A stretch of 12,470 nucleotides of DNA from Clostridia bacterium. GTDB taxonomy: Bacteria > Bacillota > Clostridia > Oscillospirales > RGIG7773. A model generated the notes under the pieces. That model was not told the DNA's origin. It worked only from the letters and a program-made list of their open reading frames with translations, and did not search any database. Location: assembly GCA_017554835.1 (NCBI GenBank), contig JAFZHO010000059.1:1-12470 (forward strand), read 5' to 3'. Positions within the stretch are counted from its first letter, which is position 1. Every line of letters starts with the position of its first letter. Shown here in pieces: positions 6,266 to 12,470 of this stretch. A program made the translations under genes and the position numbers.

Positions 6266-6997
6266 ATGCCAAAATTTTTTGAAGATGATTTAGAAGAAAA
6301 TAAGGAAATATATGATATTCAGGGAGAAAACGCAAAACATATTTCATACGCTTTGAGGCATAAGGTGGGAGATAATATAACTCTTTGCGATAAAAAAGGC
6401 AATGATTTTGACTGCACTATTATAAAATTTTCCGAAAAGAGCGTTCAGGTGAGAATTGATAGCGTTATAAAAAATCAGTGTGAGCCGGATATTAAGGTTA
6501 GTTTATTCCAATCTCTTTTAAAAGGGGATAAAATGGAAGAAGTAATCCAAAAGAGCGTTGAGCTCGGGGTTTATGAGATTTATCCCGTTTTGACTTCCCG
6601 CTGCATTTCAAAGCCGGATAAAAATTTTGATAAAAAGATTGAAAGATATAATAAAATCTCTCTTGAAGCCGCAAAGCAGTGCGGCAGAGGAATTATTCCA
6701 AAGGTTCATAACGTCATTACATATACAGAAATGCTTTCAAAAATGAGAAAGTCCGATACCGCAATGATTTTATACGAGAGCGAAAAGGATATCCATATTA
6801 AAGAATATCTGGAGAATAAAAATCCAAAGAGCATTGCAGTTGGAATAGGTTGCGAGGGTGGATTTTCCCAGGAGGAAATAGAAAAGGCAAAAGAAGAAAA
6901 TATAGAATCTATTTCCCTTGGAAAAAGAATTCTTCGTGCACAAACGGCACCTGTTTGCGCTTTATCCTGCATAATGTATGAAAGCGGAAATCTATAA
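6266..6997 (+). CDS. rsmE: 16S rRNA (uracil-1498-N3)-methyltransferase RsmE
   Basis: RsmE methylates N3 of U1498 in 16S rRNA, near the decoding site, using S-adenosylmethionine. The 243-residue product has an N-terminal PUA-like RNA-binding domain (about 1-70, with HISYALRHKVGD). A SPOUT knotted methyltransferase domain follows. It contains SLLKGDKMEEVIQKSVELGV (83-102), ISLEAAKQCGRG (131-142) and the cofactor knot AVGIGCEGGFSQEEI (191-205) with SLGKRILRAQTA (217-228). Two usually conserved positions differ: the knot reads GCEGG rather than GPEGG, and the last block has Gln where Glu is common (RAQTA versus R.ETA). AAGGA (6253-6257) serves the ATG. The gene prmA, its frequent upstream neighbour, is absent here; rsmE leads the operon. 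Confidence 0.93.
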   Translation: MPKFFEDDLEENKEIYDIQGENAKHISYALRHKVGDNITLCDKKGNDFDCTIIKFSEKSVQVRIDSVIKNQCEPDIKVSLFQSLLKGDKMEEVIQKSVELGVYEIYPVLTSRCISKPDKNFDKKIERYNKISLEAAKQCGRGIIPKVHNVITYTEMLSKMRKSDTAMILYESEKDIHIKEYLENKNPKSIAVGIGCEGGFSQEEIEKAKEENIESISLGKRILRAQTAPVCALSCIMYESGNL

Positions 6998-7011
6998 GGA
7001 GGAGAATGATA

Positions 7012-7758
7012 ATGGCCCGCGCGACGAGATACAGCAATAATAATAAAATAAACGTTCCTGCGAAAAAAATGTGTATATATCTTCTTTGCGGGATAGGTTT
7101 TTTTCTCGTTTCACTACTTATAACGAGATTAACTGAAATGTTCTATTTCCAAAAAACGCTGAACATAATTTTATCCATTGTTTGTTCCGTTTTGGCAGTT
7201 TCGGGGATAGTTTTATATTTCCTAAGAGGAAAAAATAGTCTTATAAGAGAGATATGCGTTGATATAATATTTGTTGTTATTATGCTTTTGATACCTCTTG
7301 TTTTTGGAACGGACGGAGGCAAAATGATTGAAGTAATAATTCCATCTGTAACGGTTATTTATCTTCTGCATAATATTCTCAGAAACGAAAGCACAATAAT
7401 ATGTCTTTTGTCATCGATTATTATTTTGTTTGTTCGACTTATTGATATTAAGACGGATATTTTCTACGTTGAGCCGCACGAATCATTAATTGTTATTTAT
7501 TCGGGTATAGTATTAATGGTTGGAATATTTATTCTTTTTGTTATATGCAAAAAGAATAAGGGTAAAATTAGCAGATTGAGAATTTTCCCTGAAAGCAGTA
7601 ATTATTTATTGCCTCTTGTTGGGGCAGGACTTGGCGCTGCAATTTTTATTTTCAGTTTGTTTTTCAGAGAGTTTATAATAAATTTCGGAATATATTTTGT
7701 TTTAGTTTATGGGGGAGTTTCTCTCCTGTATTATATATTAAGAAAATTCACAGTTTAA
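7012..7758 (+). CDS. Polytopic membrane protein of unknown function (about 8 helices)
   Basis: I do not recognise this gene. From ATG 7012 it encodes 248 residues with a short basic, Asn-rich N-terminus (MARATRYSNNNK) and about eight hydrophobic spans, near 20-40, 48-72, 80-99, 106-123, 127-145, 158-179, 198-218 and 221-243. The basic stretch KKNKGKISRLR (180-190) lies between helices 6 and 7. I see no catalytic motif, nucleotide-binding motif or conserved His/Asp cluster. GGAGGAG (6998-7004) directly after the rsmE stop is well spaced for 7012; an ATG at 7006 would be too close to it and adds only Met-Ile. It lies in one transcription unit with rsmE upstream and a Ca-type ATPase 18 bases downstream. 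A link to the ATPase is possible but rests only on adjacency. Confidence 0.85.
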   Translation: MARATRYSNNNKINVPAKKMCIYLLCGIGFFLVSLLITRLTEMFYFQKTLNIILSIVCSVLAVSGIVLYFLRGKNSLIREICVDIIFVVIMLLIPLVFGTDGGKMIEVIIPSVTVIYLLHNILRNESTIICLLSSIIILFVRLIDIKTDIFYVEPHESLIVIYSGIVLMVGIFILFVICKKNKGKISRLRIFPESSNYLLPLVGAGLGAAIFIFSLFFREFIINFGIYFVLVYGGVSLLYYILRKFTV

Positions 7759-7776
7759 TCGGGAGGAAAATTTGAT

Positions 7777-10407
7777 ATGATACTTCATTCTCAGAGTATT
7801 GAAGAAATATGCAAAGAACAGAACGTGGATATCAAAATAGGATTATCTTCGGCAGAGGTTCTTAAAAGGCAGGAGCAATACGGGAAAAATCTTCTCGTTG
7901 AAAAAGAGAAGAGACCCTGGATACTGCGTTTTCTCGACCAGTTCAAAGATTTTATGATAATCGTGCTGCTTGTTGCGGCGCTTATATCGGGAGTATTTTT
8001 GCAGGAATGGATAGATGCAGGAGTAATTTTCGTTGTTGTTCTCGTTAATGCAATTATCGGAATTATTCAGGAGGGCAAGGCAGAAAAAAGTCTTGAAGCC
8101 CTTAAAAAAATGTCTGCACCTAATGCGAAGGTTCTTCGAAACGGCAAGAAAGAAATAATAAGCTCGGAGGACGTTGTTCCGGGAGATATTATTTTTATCG
8201 AAGCAGGAGACCTTGTTCCCGCTGATGCGAGAATTATCGAGGCGGCAAATCTAAAAATCGAGGAATCTGCTTTGACGGGTGAATCTGTTCCCGTTGAAAA
8301 ATCAGAAAAAATAATTGATGAGAAGAATATTCCTCTTGGAGATATGAAAAATATGATGTTTTCGGGAACTGTTGTTACCTACGGACGTGGAATGGGTATC
8401 GTAGTTGCAACGGGAATGGAAACTCAAAGCGGAAAAATTGCAAAAGCCCTTGCAAGTGAGAAAAACGAGGAAACTCCTTTGCAGAAAAAACTTGCTCAGA
8501 TAGGAAAATACCTCAGCATTCTCGCTATGGGAATCTGCGTGGCAGTTTTTATTATCGGTATGTTCCAAAGCCCCGAGAATCTCGGACTTGAAGCGGGAAA
8601 TAATTCATTTCTTGATAAATTTGCGGCTATGTTTATGACTGCGGTATCCCTTGCAGTTGCAGCAATTCCCGAGGGACTTCCCGCTATTGTAACCATCGTT
8701 TTATCTATGGGCGTTGTCAGAATGGTAAAGAAAAACGCCATCGTTAAAAAACTTCCCGCAGTAGAAACCCTGGGAAGTGCAAGCGTTATCTGTTCAGACA
8801 AAACAGGAACCCTGACTCTTAATCAGATGACGGTTGTCAAAGCTTATCAGAACGGAAAATTATACGATCTTAATATAGATAACAAAGAGAATATCGGCGA
8901 GGTTATAACTCTTGGTGCTCTTTGTAACGACGGAACGGTTTCAATCGGTGAAGACGGAAAAGAAAAACATATCGGTGACCCCACTGAGACTGCAATAGTT
9001 GCCGCTCTTATGAAACTTGGGGCAGAAAAAGCTGATATTGATAGTTTATATCCAAGAGTTAACGAGGTTCCTTTTGACTCGGATAGAAAACTTATGACTA
9101 CCGTTCATATAAATAACGGCAAGTATTTCGTTGTAACAAAAGGTGCACCTGACCAGGTGGTTGCAAGATGCCCCGACGCTGATAAAGACGAAATTATGAA
9201 AGCCAATAAGGAAATGGCAGACCAGGCGCTACGCGTTCTTGCCGTTTCGTATAAAATTCTTGATAGTATTGATGCTATAATCGGTCCCGAAATAGAAAGC
9301 GACCTGAAATTCGTTGGTCTTATCGGAATGATAGACCCACCTCGTCAGGAAGCAAAAGAGGCAATCAAGGTTTGCAAAACTGCGGGAATCAGACCTGTTA
9401 TGATAACGGGAGACCATAAGGATACTGCAGTTGCTATTGCAAAGGGACTTGATATTACAAAAAGCGCCGATGAAGCGATTTCCGGCTCGGAGCTTGATAA
9501 AATGAGTGACGATGAGTTATTCGCAAATATCACAAAATACGGCGTTTATGCAAGAGTTTCTCCCGAACATAAAATCAGAATCGTAAAAGCATGGCAGAGA
9601 AACGGACAAATCGTTGCCATGACGGGCGATGGCGTAAACGATGCCCCATCCCTAAAAGCTGCTGATATTGGCTGCGCTATGGGAATTACGGGAACTGACG
9701 TTGCAAAAGGTGCTGCAGATATGATTCTGACGGATGATAACTTTGCAACTATTACCGAAGCCGTAAAAGAAGGCAGAGGAATATTCAAAAATATTAAAAA
9801 AGCAATCGGTTTCTTATTATCGGGAAATCTTGGCGAAATAGTTACTATTTTTTCTGCAATGGTTATGGGAATCGGAACGCCGCTTTTGCCCGTTCAGATT
9901 CTATGGATAAATCTTGTTACGGATTCTTTGCCTGCTCTTGCTCTTGGAGTTGAGCCGGTTGAAGATGGCATAATGGAAGAAAACCCCCGAGATAAAGAAG
10001 AGGGACTTTTCACAAAACCAATGCTTATAAAAACCATTCTTCAGGGAATTATGATAGGCGGTCTATCACTTCTTGCATACGTTCTCGGAAAATATATTCT
10101 CCCCGGTGCAAATGCCGACGTAGGTCATACTATGGCATTTTTAGTACTTGCCATAGGTCAGTTATTCCATTCATTTAATATGAAGAGTGATAAGAGCTTA
10201 TTCAAAACCGGTATAATGAATAATAAATATCTTATTTATTCATTTATTGCGGGAATGGTGCTTCAACTTGCTATATGCCTTATTCCGCCTGTTGCAACCA
10301 TTTTCAAGGTTGCGGCTATGCCGATTCTGAACTGGATTGTTGTTTTTGCACTTGATCTGCTGGTTATTATTTTTGTTGAAATCGGAAAACTTTTTAAAAG
10401 GAAATAA
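7777..10407 (+). CDS. P-type ATPase, P2A calcium-transporting type
   Basis: This is a probable cation-exporting ATPase of the SERCA/PMR1 class that pumps Ca2+ out across the cell membrane. The 876-residue length is normal. The actuator motif TGES is at 167-170, the phosphorylated Asp341 in SDKTGTLT, and nucleotide-domain KGAPD at 455-459. ITGDH (543-547) and TGDGVND (616-622) form the hinge. Transport residues by SERCA alignment are Glu299 in M4 (PEGLP), Asn684 and Glu687 in M5 (GNLGE), and Asn712, Thr715 and Asp716 in M6 (NLVTDSLPA). Gln795 appears where SERCA has Glu908 in M8. M1-M2 span about 56-97, M3-M4 about 246-312, and M5-M10 about 675-870. GGGAGG (7760-7765) serves the start. It sits between an unknown membrane protein and folC. 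Ca2+ specificity is inferred; Mn2+ is possible. Confidence 0.93.
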   Translation: MILHSQSIEEICKEQNVDIKIGLSSAEVLKRQEQYGKNLLVEKEKRPWILRFLDQFKDFMIIVLLVAALISGVFLQEWIDAGVIFVVVLVNAIIGIIQEGKAEKSLEALKKMSAPNAKVLRNGKKEIISSEDVVPGDIIFIEAGDLVPADARIIEAANLKIEESALTGESVPVEKSEKIIDEKNIPLGDMKNMMFSGTVVTYGRGMGIVVATGMETQSGKIAKALASEKNEETPLQKKLAQIGKYLSILAMGICVAVFIIGMFQSPENLGLEAGNNSFLDKFAAMFMTAVSLAVAAIPEGLPAIVTIVLSMGVVRMVKKNAIVKKLPAVETLGSASVICSDKTGTLTLNQMTVVKAYQNGKLYDLNIDNKENIGEVITLGALCNDGTVSIGEDGKEKHIGDPTETAIVAALMKLGAEKADIDSLYPRVNEVPFDSDRKLMTTVHINNGKYFVVTKGAPDQVVARCPDADKDEIMKANKEMADQALRVLAVSYKILDSIDAIIGPEIESDLKFVGLIGMIDPPRQEAKEAIKVCKTAGIRPVMITGDHKDTAVAIAKGLDITKSADEAISGSELDKMSDDELFANITKYGVYARVSPEHKIRIVKAWQRNGQIVAMTGDGVNDAPSLKAADIGCAMGITGTDVAKGAADMILTDDNFATITEAVKEGRGIFKNIKKAIGFLLSGNLGEIVTIFSAMVMGIGTPLLPVQILWINLVTDSLPALALGVEPVEDGIMEENPRDKEEGLFTKPMLIKTILQGIMIGGLSLLAYVLGKYILPGANADVGHTMAFLVLAIGQLFHSFNMKSDKSLFKTGIMNNKYLIYSFIAGMVLQLAICLIPPVATIFKVAAMPILNWIVVFALDLLVIIFVEIGKLFKRK

Positions 10408-10408
10408 T

Positions 10409-11713
10409 ATGTCTTATAAAGAAACACTTGAGTTAATACATTCAAAAAAAACATTCAGTCAAAAGCCGGGGCTCCATAGAATAGGGGCCCTGCTTTCAAT
10501 GCTTCAAAATCCTCAGGATAAATTAAAGGTTATCCATATAGCAGGAACAAACGGCAAAGGTTCTACTTGCTCTATGTGTTCTGAAATTTTAAAAGAAGCG
10601 GGCTATAAGGTGGGTAAATTTATATCTCCTTATCTTTATGATTTTCGGGAGAGAATCAGCATAAACGGGGAAAATATCTCCGAAAAACGCCTTGAAGAAT
10701 TAACTCTACGGGTTTTGGAAATTGATAAAACTCTGGAAGAGAGAACAAATGAATTTGAGTTTATAACTGCACTTGCTTATCTTTATTTTTATGAAGAAAA
10801 GGTTGACGTTGCTATTATGGAAGTAGGCCTTGGAGGAAGATTTGATGCCACAAATATCATAAAAAGCCCTCAGGTTTCAATCCTTGCTTCCATATCTCTT
10901 GACCATACCGGCATTTTGGGAGATAGGGTTTCTCAGATTGCTTATGAAAAGGCGGGGATTATTAAAGAAAACGTTCCCACTATCTGCTACGCCTTGCAAA
11001 ACCCTGAGGCGAGAGAAGTTATAGAAAAATGCTGTCATGAGAAAAATAGTTCTCTGATAATTCCTTCGCCCTCTGTTGAGGTTTTAAAATCGGATATAAA
11101 CGGAACTTCATTCAGATATAAAGATAAAGAATTTTTTATAAATATGCTTCTTGACCATCAGATATATAACGCCCTTTCCGTAATCGAATGTTGCTATTAT
11201 CTGAGAGATGAAAAAGGTTTTGATATTTCGGACGATGATATAAAAAAGGGGCTTGAAAATACCTTTTTCCCTGCAAGATTTGAAATTTTTTCAAAAGAGC
11301 CACCAATAATAATAGACGGGTCTCATAACGTTGAAGGACTTACCTCTTTATCAAATGGCATTCAAAAGTATTTTAAGGATAAAAATATAATTCTGCTTTT
11401 ATCCATGGTGAAGGATAAGGATTATATTGAGGGGCTTAAAATAATGGATAAAATTGCCCATAAAGCCGTTATTACTGAGATCGAAAATAATCCAAGGGCA
11501 GAAAAAGCCGAAAAACTTGCGGAGAATCTTAGTTGCCCCCACATAATCGAAAAGGATAATAAAAAAGCGGTGGAACTTTCTCTTTCTCTAACTGAAAAAG
11601 ATAAAAATGCTGTTTTGATTATCTGCGGATCTTTGTATCTTGCGGGAGATATGACAAAAATACTTCGACAAATAAAACCTTTTGAATCAAGTTTTGGACA
11701 AGATGCTTTTTAA
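10409..11713 (+). CDS. folC: Bifunctional folylpolyglutamate synthase / dihydrofolate synthase
   Basis: FolC adds L-glutamate to dihydropteroate and to reduced folates using ATP, keeping folates in the cell. The 434-residue product, with family-typical length, has an N-terminal Mur-ligase-like ATPase domain with P-loop AGTNGKGST (45-53), FISPYLYDFRERI (71-83), EVGLGGRFDATN (138-149), SLDHTGILGD (163-172) and YEKAGIIK (179-186), whose Lys181 matches the carbamylated lysine of the family. DGSHN (303-307) opens the C-terminal domain. AAAAGGA (10396-10402) is 6 bases from ATG 10409, which lies one base after the ATPase stop, so translation is likely coupled. An in-frame ATG at 10337 would lie inside the ATPase gene and add 24 hydrophobic residues; I rejected it. 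It is the last gene of the rsmE unit. Confidence 0.95.
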   Translation: MSYKETLELIHSKKTFSQKPGLHRIGALLSMLQNPQDKLKVIHIAGTNGKGSTCSMCSEILKEAGYKVGKFISPYLYDFRERISINGENISEKRLEELTLRVLEIDKTLEERTNEFEFITALAYLYFYEEKVDVAIMEVGLGGRFDATNIIKSPQVSILASISLDHTGILGDRVSQIAYEKAGIIKENVPTICYALQNPEAREVIEKCCHEKNSSLIIPSPSVEVLKSDINGTSFRYKDKEFFINMLLDHQIYNALSVIECCYYLRDEKGFDISDDDIKKGLENTFFPARFEIFSKEPPIIIDGSHNVEGLTSLSNGIQKYFKDKNIILLLSMVKDKDYIEGLKIMDKIAHKAVITEIENNPRAEKAEKLAENLSCPHIIEKDNKKAVELSLSLTEKDKNAVLIICGSLYLAGDMTKILRQIKPFESSFGQDAF

Positions 11714-11777
11714 AAATTTCATATTGAGTATATAGATTTATAAATCGACAACAGAATATACTAAGTTATTAAAAATA

Positions 11778-11822
11778 AATCGTGTATAATTTTTTTAAAA
11801 AATTATGCACGATTATTTTTTT
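11778..11822 (+). terminator. Long intrinsic terminator after folC, directly before spoIIAA
   Basis: An almost perfect stem of about 17 bp (11778-11794 with 11798-11814, one G-U pair) has a very short loop and is followed by A and seven T (11816-11822). The base of the stem is AATCGTG/CACGATT and the upper part is all A/T. It lies 64 bases after folC and only 16 bases before spoIIAA. The left arm contains a perfect TATAAT (11785-11790), but I see no matching -35. Confidence 0.93.
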
Positions 11823-11838
11823 GCGAAAGGTGTTTGAA

Positions 11839-12144
11839 ATGAATATTTTTTATGAGAAAAAAGGCGATACGGCCTACTTTTATCTCGAGGGCGAAATCGA
11901 CCATCATCATACCGCAGATATGAGAATGGCTATTGATTCAAAACTATATGAGAAAAAACCGAAAAAGGCAGTTCTTGATTTTGGAAAAATTTCTTTTACG
12001 GACTCGTCGGGGATTGCCCTTGTTATCGGGAGGTATAACGTTATGAAGGAAATGGGTGGAACGGTTGAGGTTAAAAACGTTTCAAATCAGGTTAAAAAAG
12101 TATTCACCTTGTCCGGAGTGGACAAGCTGGTCAAATTTTATTAA
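11839..12144 (+). CDS. spoIIAA: Anti-sigma F factor antagonist SpoIIAA
   Basis: SpoIIAA is a STAS-domain protein of sporulation. In its unphosphorylated form it displaces sigma F from SpoIIAB, switching on forespore transcription. The 101-residue protein closely follows B. subtilis SpoIIAA as I remember it: GEIDHHHTAD (18-27), FTDSSGIALVIGRY (53-66), MKEMGG (69-74), VKKVFTLSGVDKL (85-97). Ser56, the first Ser of DSSG, corresponds to the SpoIIAB-phosphorylated Ser58 of B. subtilis. GAAAGG (11825-11830) lies 8 bases upstream of ATG 11839. A longer reading from 11782 would put 19 codons through the terminator hairpin and was rejected. The paired anti-sigma gene follows after 12 bases. The three-His run is slightly expanded compared with the usual two. 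Confidence 0.95.
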   Translation: MNIFYEKKGDTAYFYLEGEIDHHHTADMRMAIDSKLYEKKPKKAVLDFGKISFTDSSGIALVIGRYNVMKEMGGTVEVKNVSNQVKKVFTLSGVDKLVKFY

Positions 12145-12156
12145 GGGGGAATAAAA

Positions 12157-12470
12157 ATGGAATGCGTAAACACTATGAAAATGGAAATTCTCAGTAAATC
12201 CTCTAACGAGGGTTTTGCAAGAGCTTCGGTGGCGGCTTTTATAGCTCAGCTTGACCCCACCATTGAGGAAATAAGCGATATAAAAACCTCTGTTTCCGAA
12301 GCGGTAACAAATTCTATCGTTCACGGTTACGGGAATAATATAGGAAAAATCAATATAATCGTAAAAATCTTTGATACGGGTAAGGTAAGAATAGAAATCA
12401 AGGATAAAGGTATAGGAATTGAAGACGTTGAGGTTGCTATGCAACCCTTATACACAACGAGCACAACGGG
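12157..12470 (+). CDS. spoIIAB: Anti-sigma F factor / serine kinase SpoIIAB, truncated by the window edge
   Basis: SpoIIAB is a GHKL-fold protein that binds and inhibits sigma F and phosphorylates SpoIIAA. The window holds about 104 codons; full-length relatives are near 145 residues, so the loss is from the window edge, not a mutation. FARASVAAFIAQLDPTIEE (20-38) and SEAVTNSIVHGYGN (47-60, the N box with Asn52) are visible. So are the G1-box DKGIGI (83-88) and AMQPLYTTSTTG at the start of the ATP lid. These match B. subtilis SpoIIAB almost motif for motif. AAGGGGGA (12143-12150), overlapping the spoIIAA stop, is 6 bases from the ATG. In the standard spoIIA operon the next gene is sigF, which is outside this window. 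Confidence 0.95.
   Translation, partial: MECVNTMKMEILSKSSNEGFARASVAAFIAQLDPTIEEISDIKTSVSEAVTNSIVHGYGNNIGKINIIVKIFDTGKVRIEIKDKGIGIEDVEVAMQPLYTTSTT

Noticed and set aside
10337..10408. In-frame upstream start for folC giving a hydrophobic, signal-like N-terminus
   Set aside because: It lies entirely within the ATPase coding region in another frame. ATG 10409 has AAAAGGA correctly spaced and gives the family-typical N-terminus (SYKETLELIHS).
11726..11759. Sigma H promoter for spoIIA (AGTATAT ... GAATAT)
   Set aside because: The -35-like part has a mismatch in AGGA, and the spacing (about 17 between full boxes) is longer than the usual 11-12. It would also be cut off by the terminator at 11778-11822.
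11782..11838. Upstream in-frame extension of spoIIAA by 19 codons
   Set aside because: The extension would be encoded by the folC terminator hairpin and has no ribosome binding site; the GAAAGG site serves ATG 11839.
12082..12444. 120-codon open frame on the minus strand across spoIIAA/spoIIAB
   Set aside because: It is antisense to two clearly recognised genes, has no family resemblance and is rich in Tyr/Phe, as expected from a reverse reading of AT-rich coding DNA.
1..12470. CRISPR arrays, tRNAs, insertion sequences, inverted-repeat ends or phage genes
   Set aside because: Reading both strands showed no regularly spaced repeats, no cloverleaf, no transposase or integrase motifs and no abrupt change in base composition.

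Overview
The window is AT-rich, and every gene I can support lies on the + strand. Gene content and order point to an endospore-forming Firmicute of class Clostridia. The evidence is the 3' end of a long Bacillus-type SRP RNA directly before dnaX-ybaB-recR, the rpsF-ssb-rpsR cluster, a HtrA protease with a cytoplasmic tail and one membrane anchor, strong AGGAGG ribosome binding sites, and the start of the spoIIA sporulation operon. I cannot name a genus. Nothing in the window looks mobile: there is no insertion sequence, CRISPR array, tRNA, prophage gene or att site, and base use is even throughout.

Layout. (1) 1-~92: 3' part of the SRP RNA. (2) 121-3556: dnaX, ybaB, recR and an S33-type alpha/beta hydrolase, closely packed and probably co-transcribed. 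dnaX carries an in-frame A7 slippery run at the end of its clamp-loader core, a candidate for making a short gamma-like product. (3) 3573-4749: a near-consensus promoter, a short leader hairpin resembling the S6:S18 autoregulatory motif, rpsF, ssb, rpsR and a strong intrinsic terminator. (4) 4830-6204: a single htrA/degP-type gene with its own terminator. (5) 6211-11822: a promoter with a perfect TATAAT, then rsmE, an unrecognised membrane protein with about eight helices, a P2A calcium-type P-ATPase and folC, ending in a long terminator. (6) 11839-12470: spoIIAA and the 5' two-thirds of spoIIAB, which runs off the window and is presumably followed by sigF.

How the genes work together. Block 2 serves replication and recombinational repair: tau/gamma clamp loader, nucleoid protein and RecR. 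Block 3 couples two adjacent small-subunit ribosomal proteins with SSB. Block 4 is cell-envelope protein quality control. Block 5 combines rRNA methylation, ion export and folate polyglutamylation without an obvious common pathway. Block 6 is the antagonist/anti-sigma pair that controls the forespore sigma factor F.

Most of this is a conserved housekeeping region, and I did not find a new multi-gene system. The points most worth a second look are the dnaX slippery site with a -1-frame stop four codons later, the leader RNA before rpsF, and the terminator lying so close to spoIIAA that its promoter must overlap or precede that hairpin. No gene-free stretch reaches 300 bases; the largest gaps are about 125 bases.
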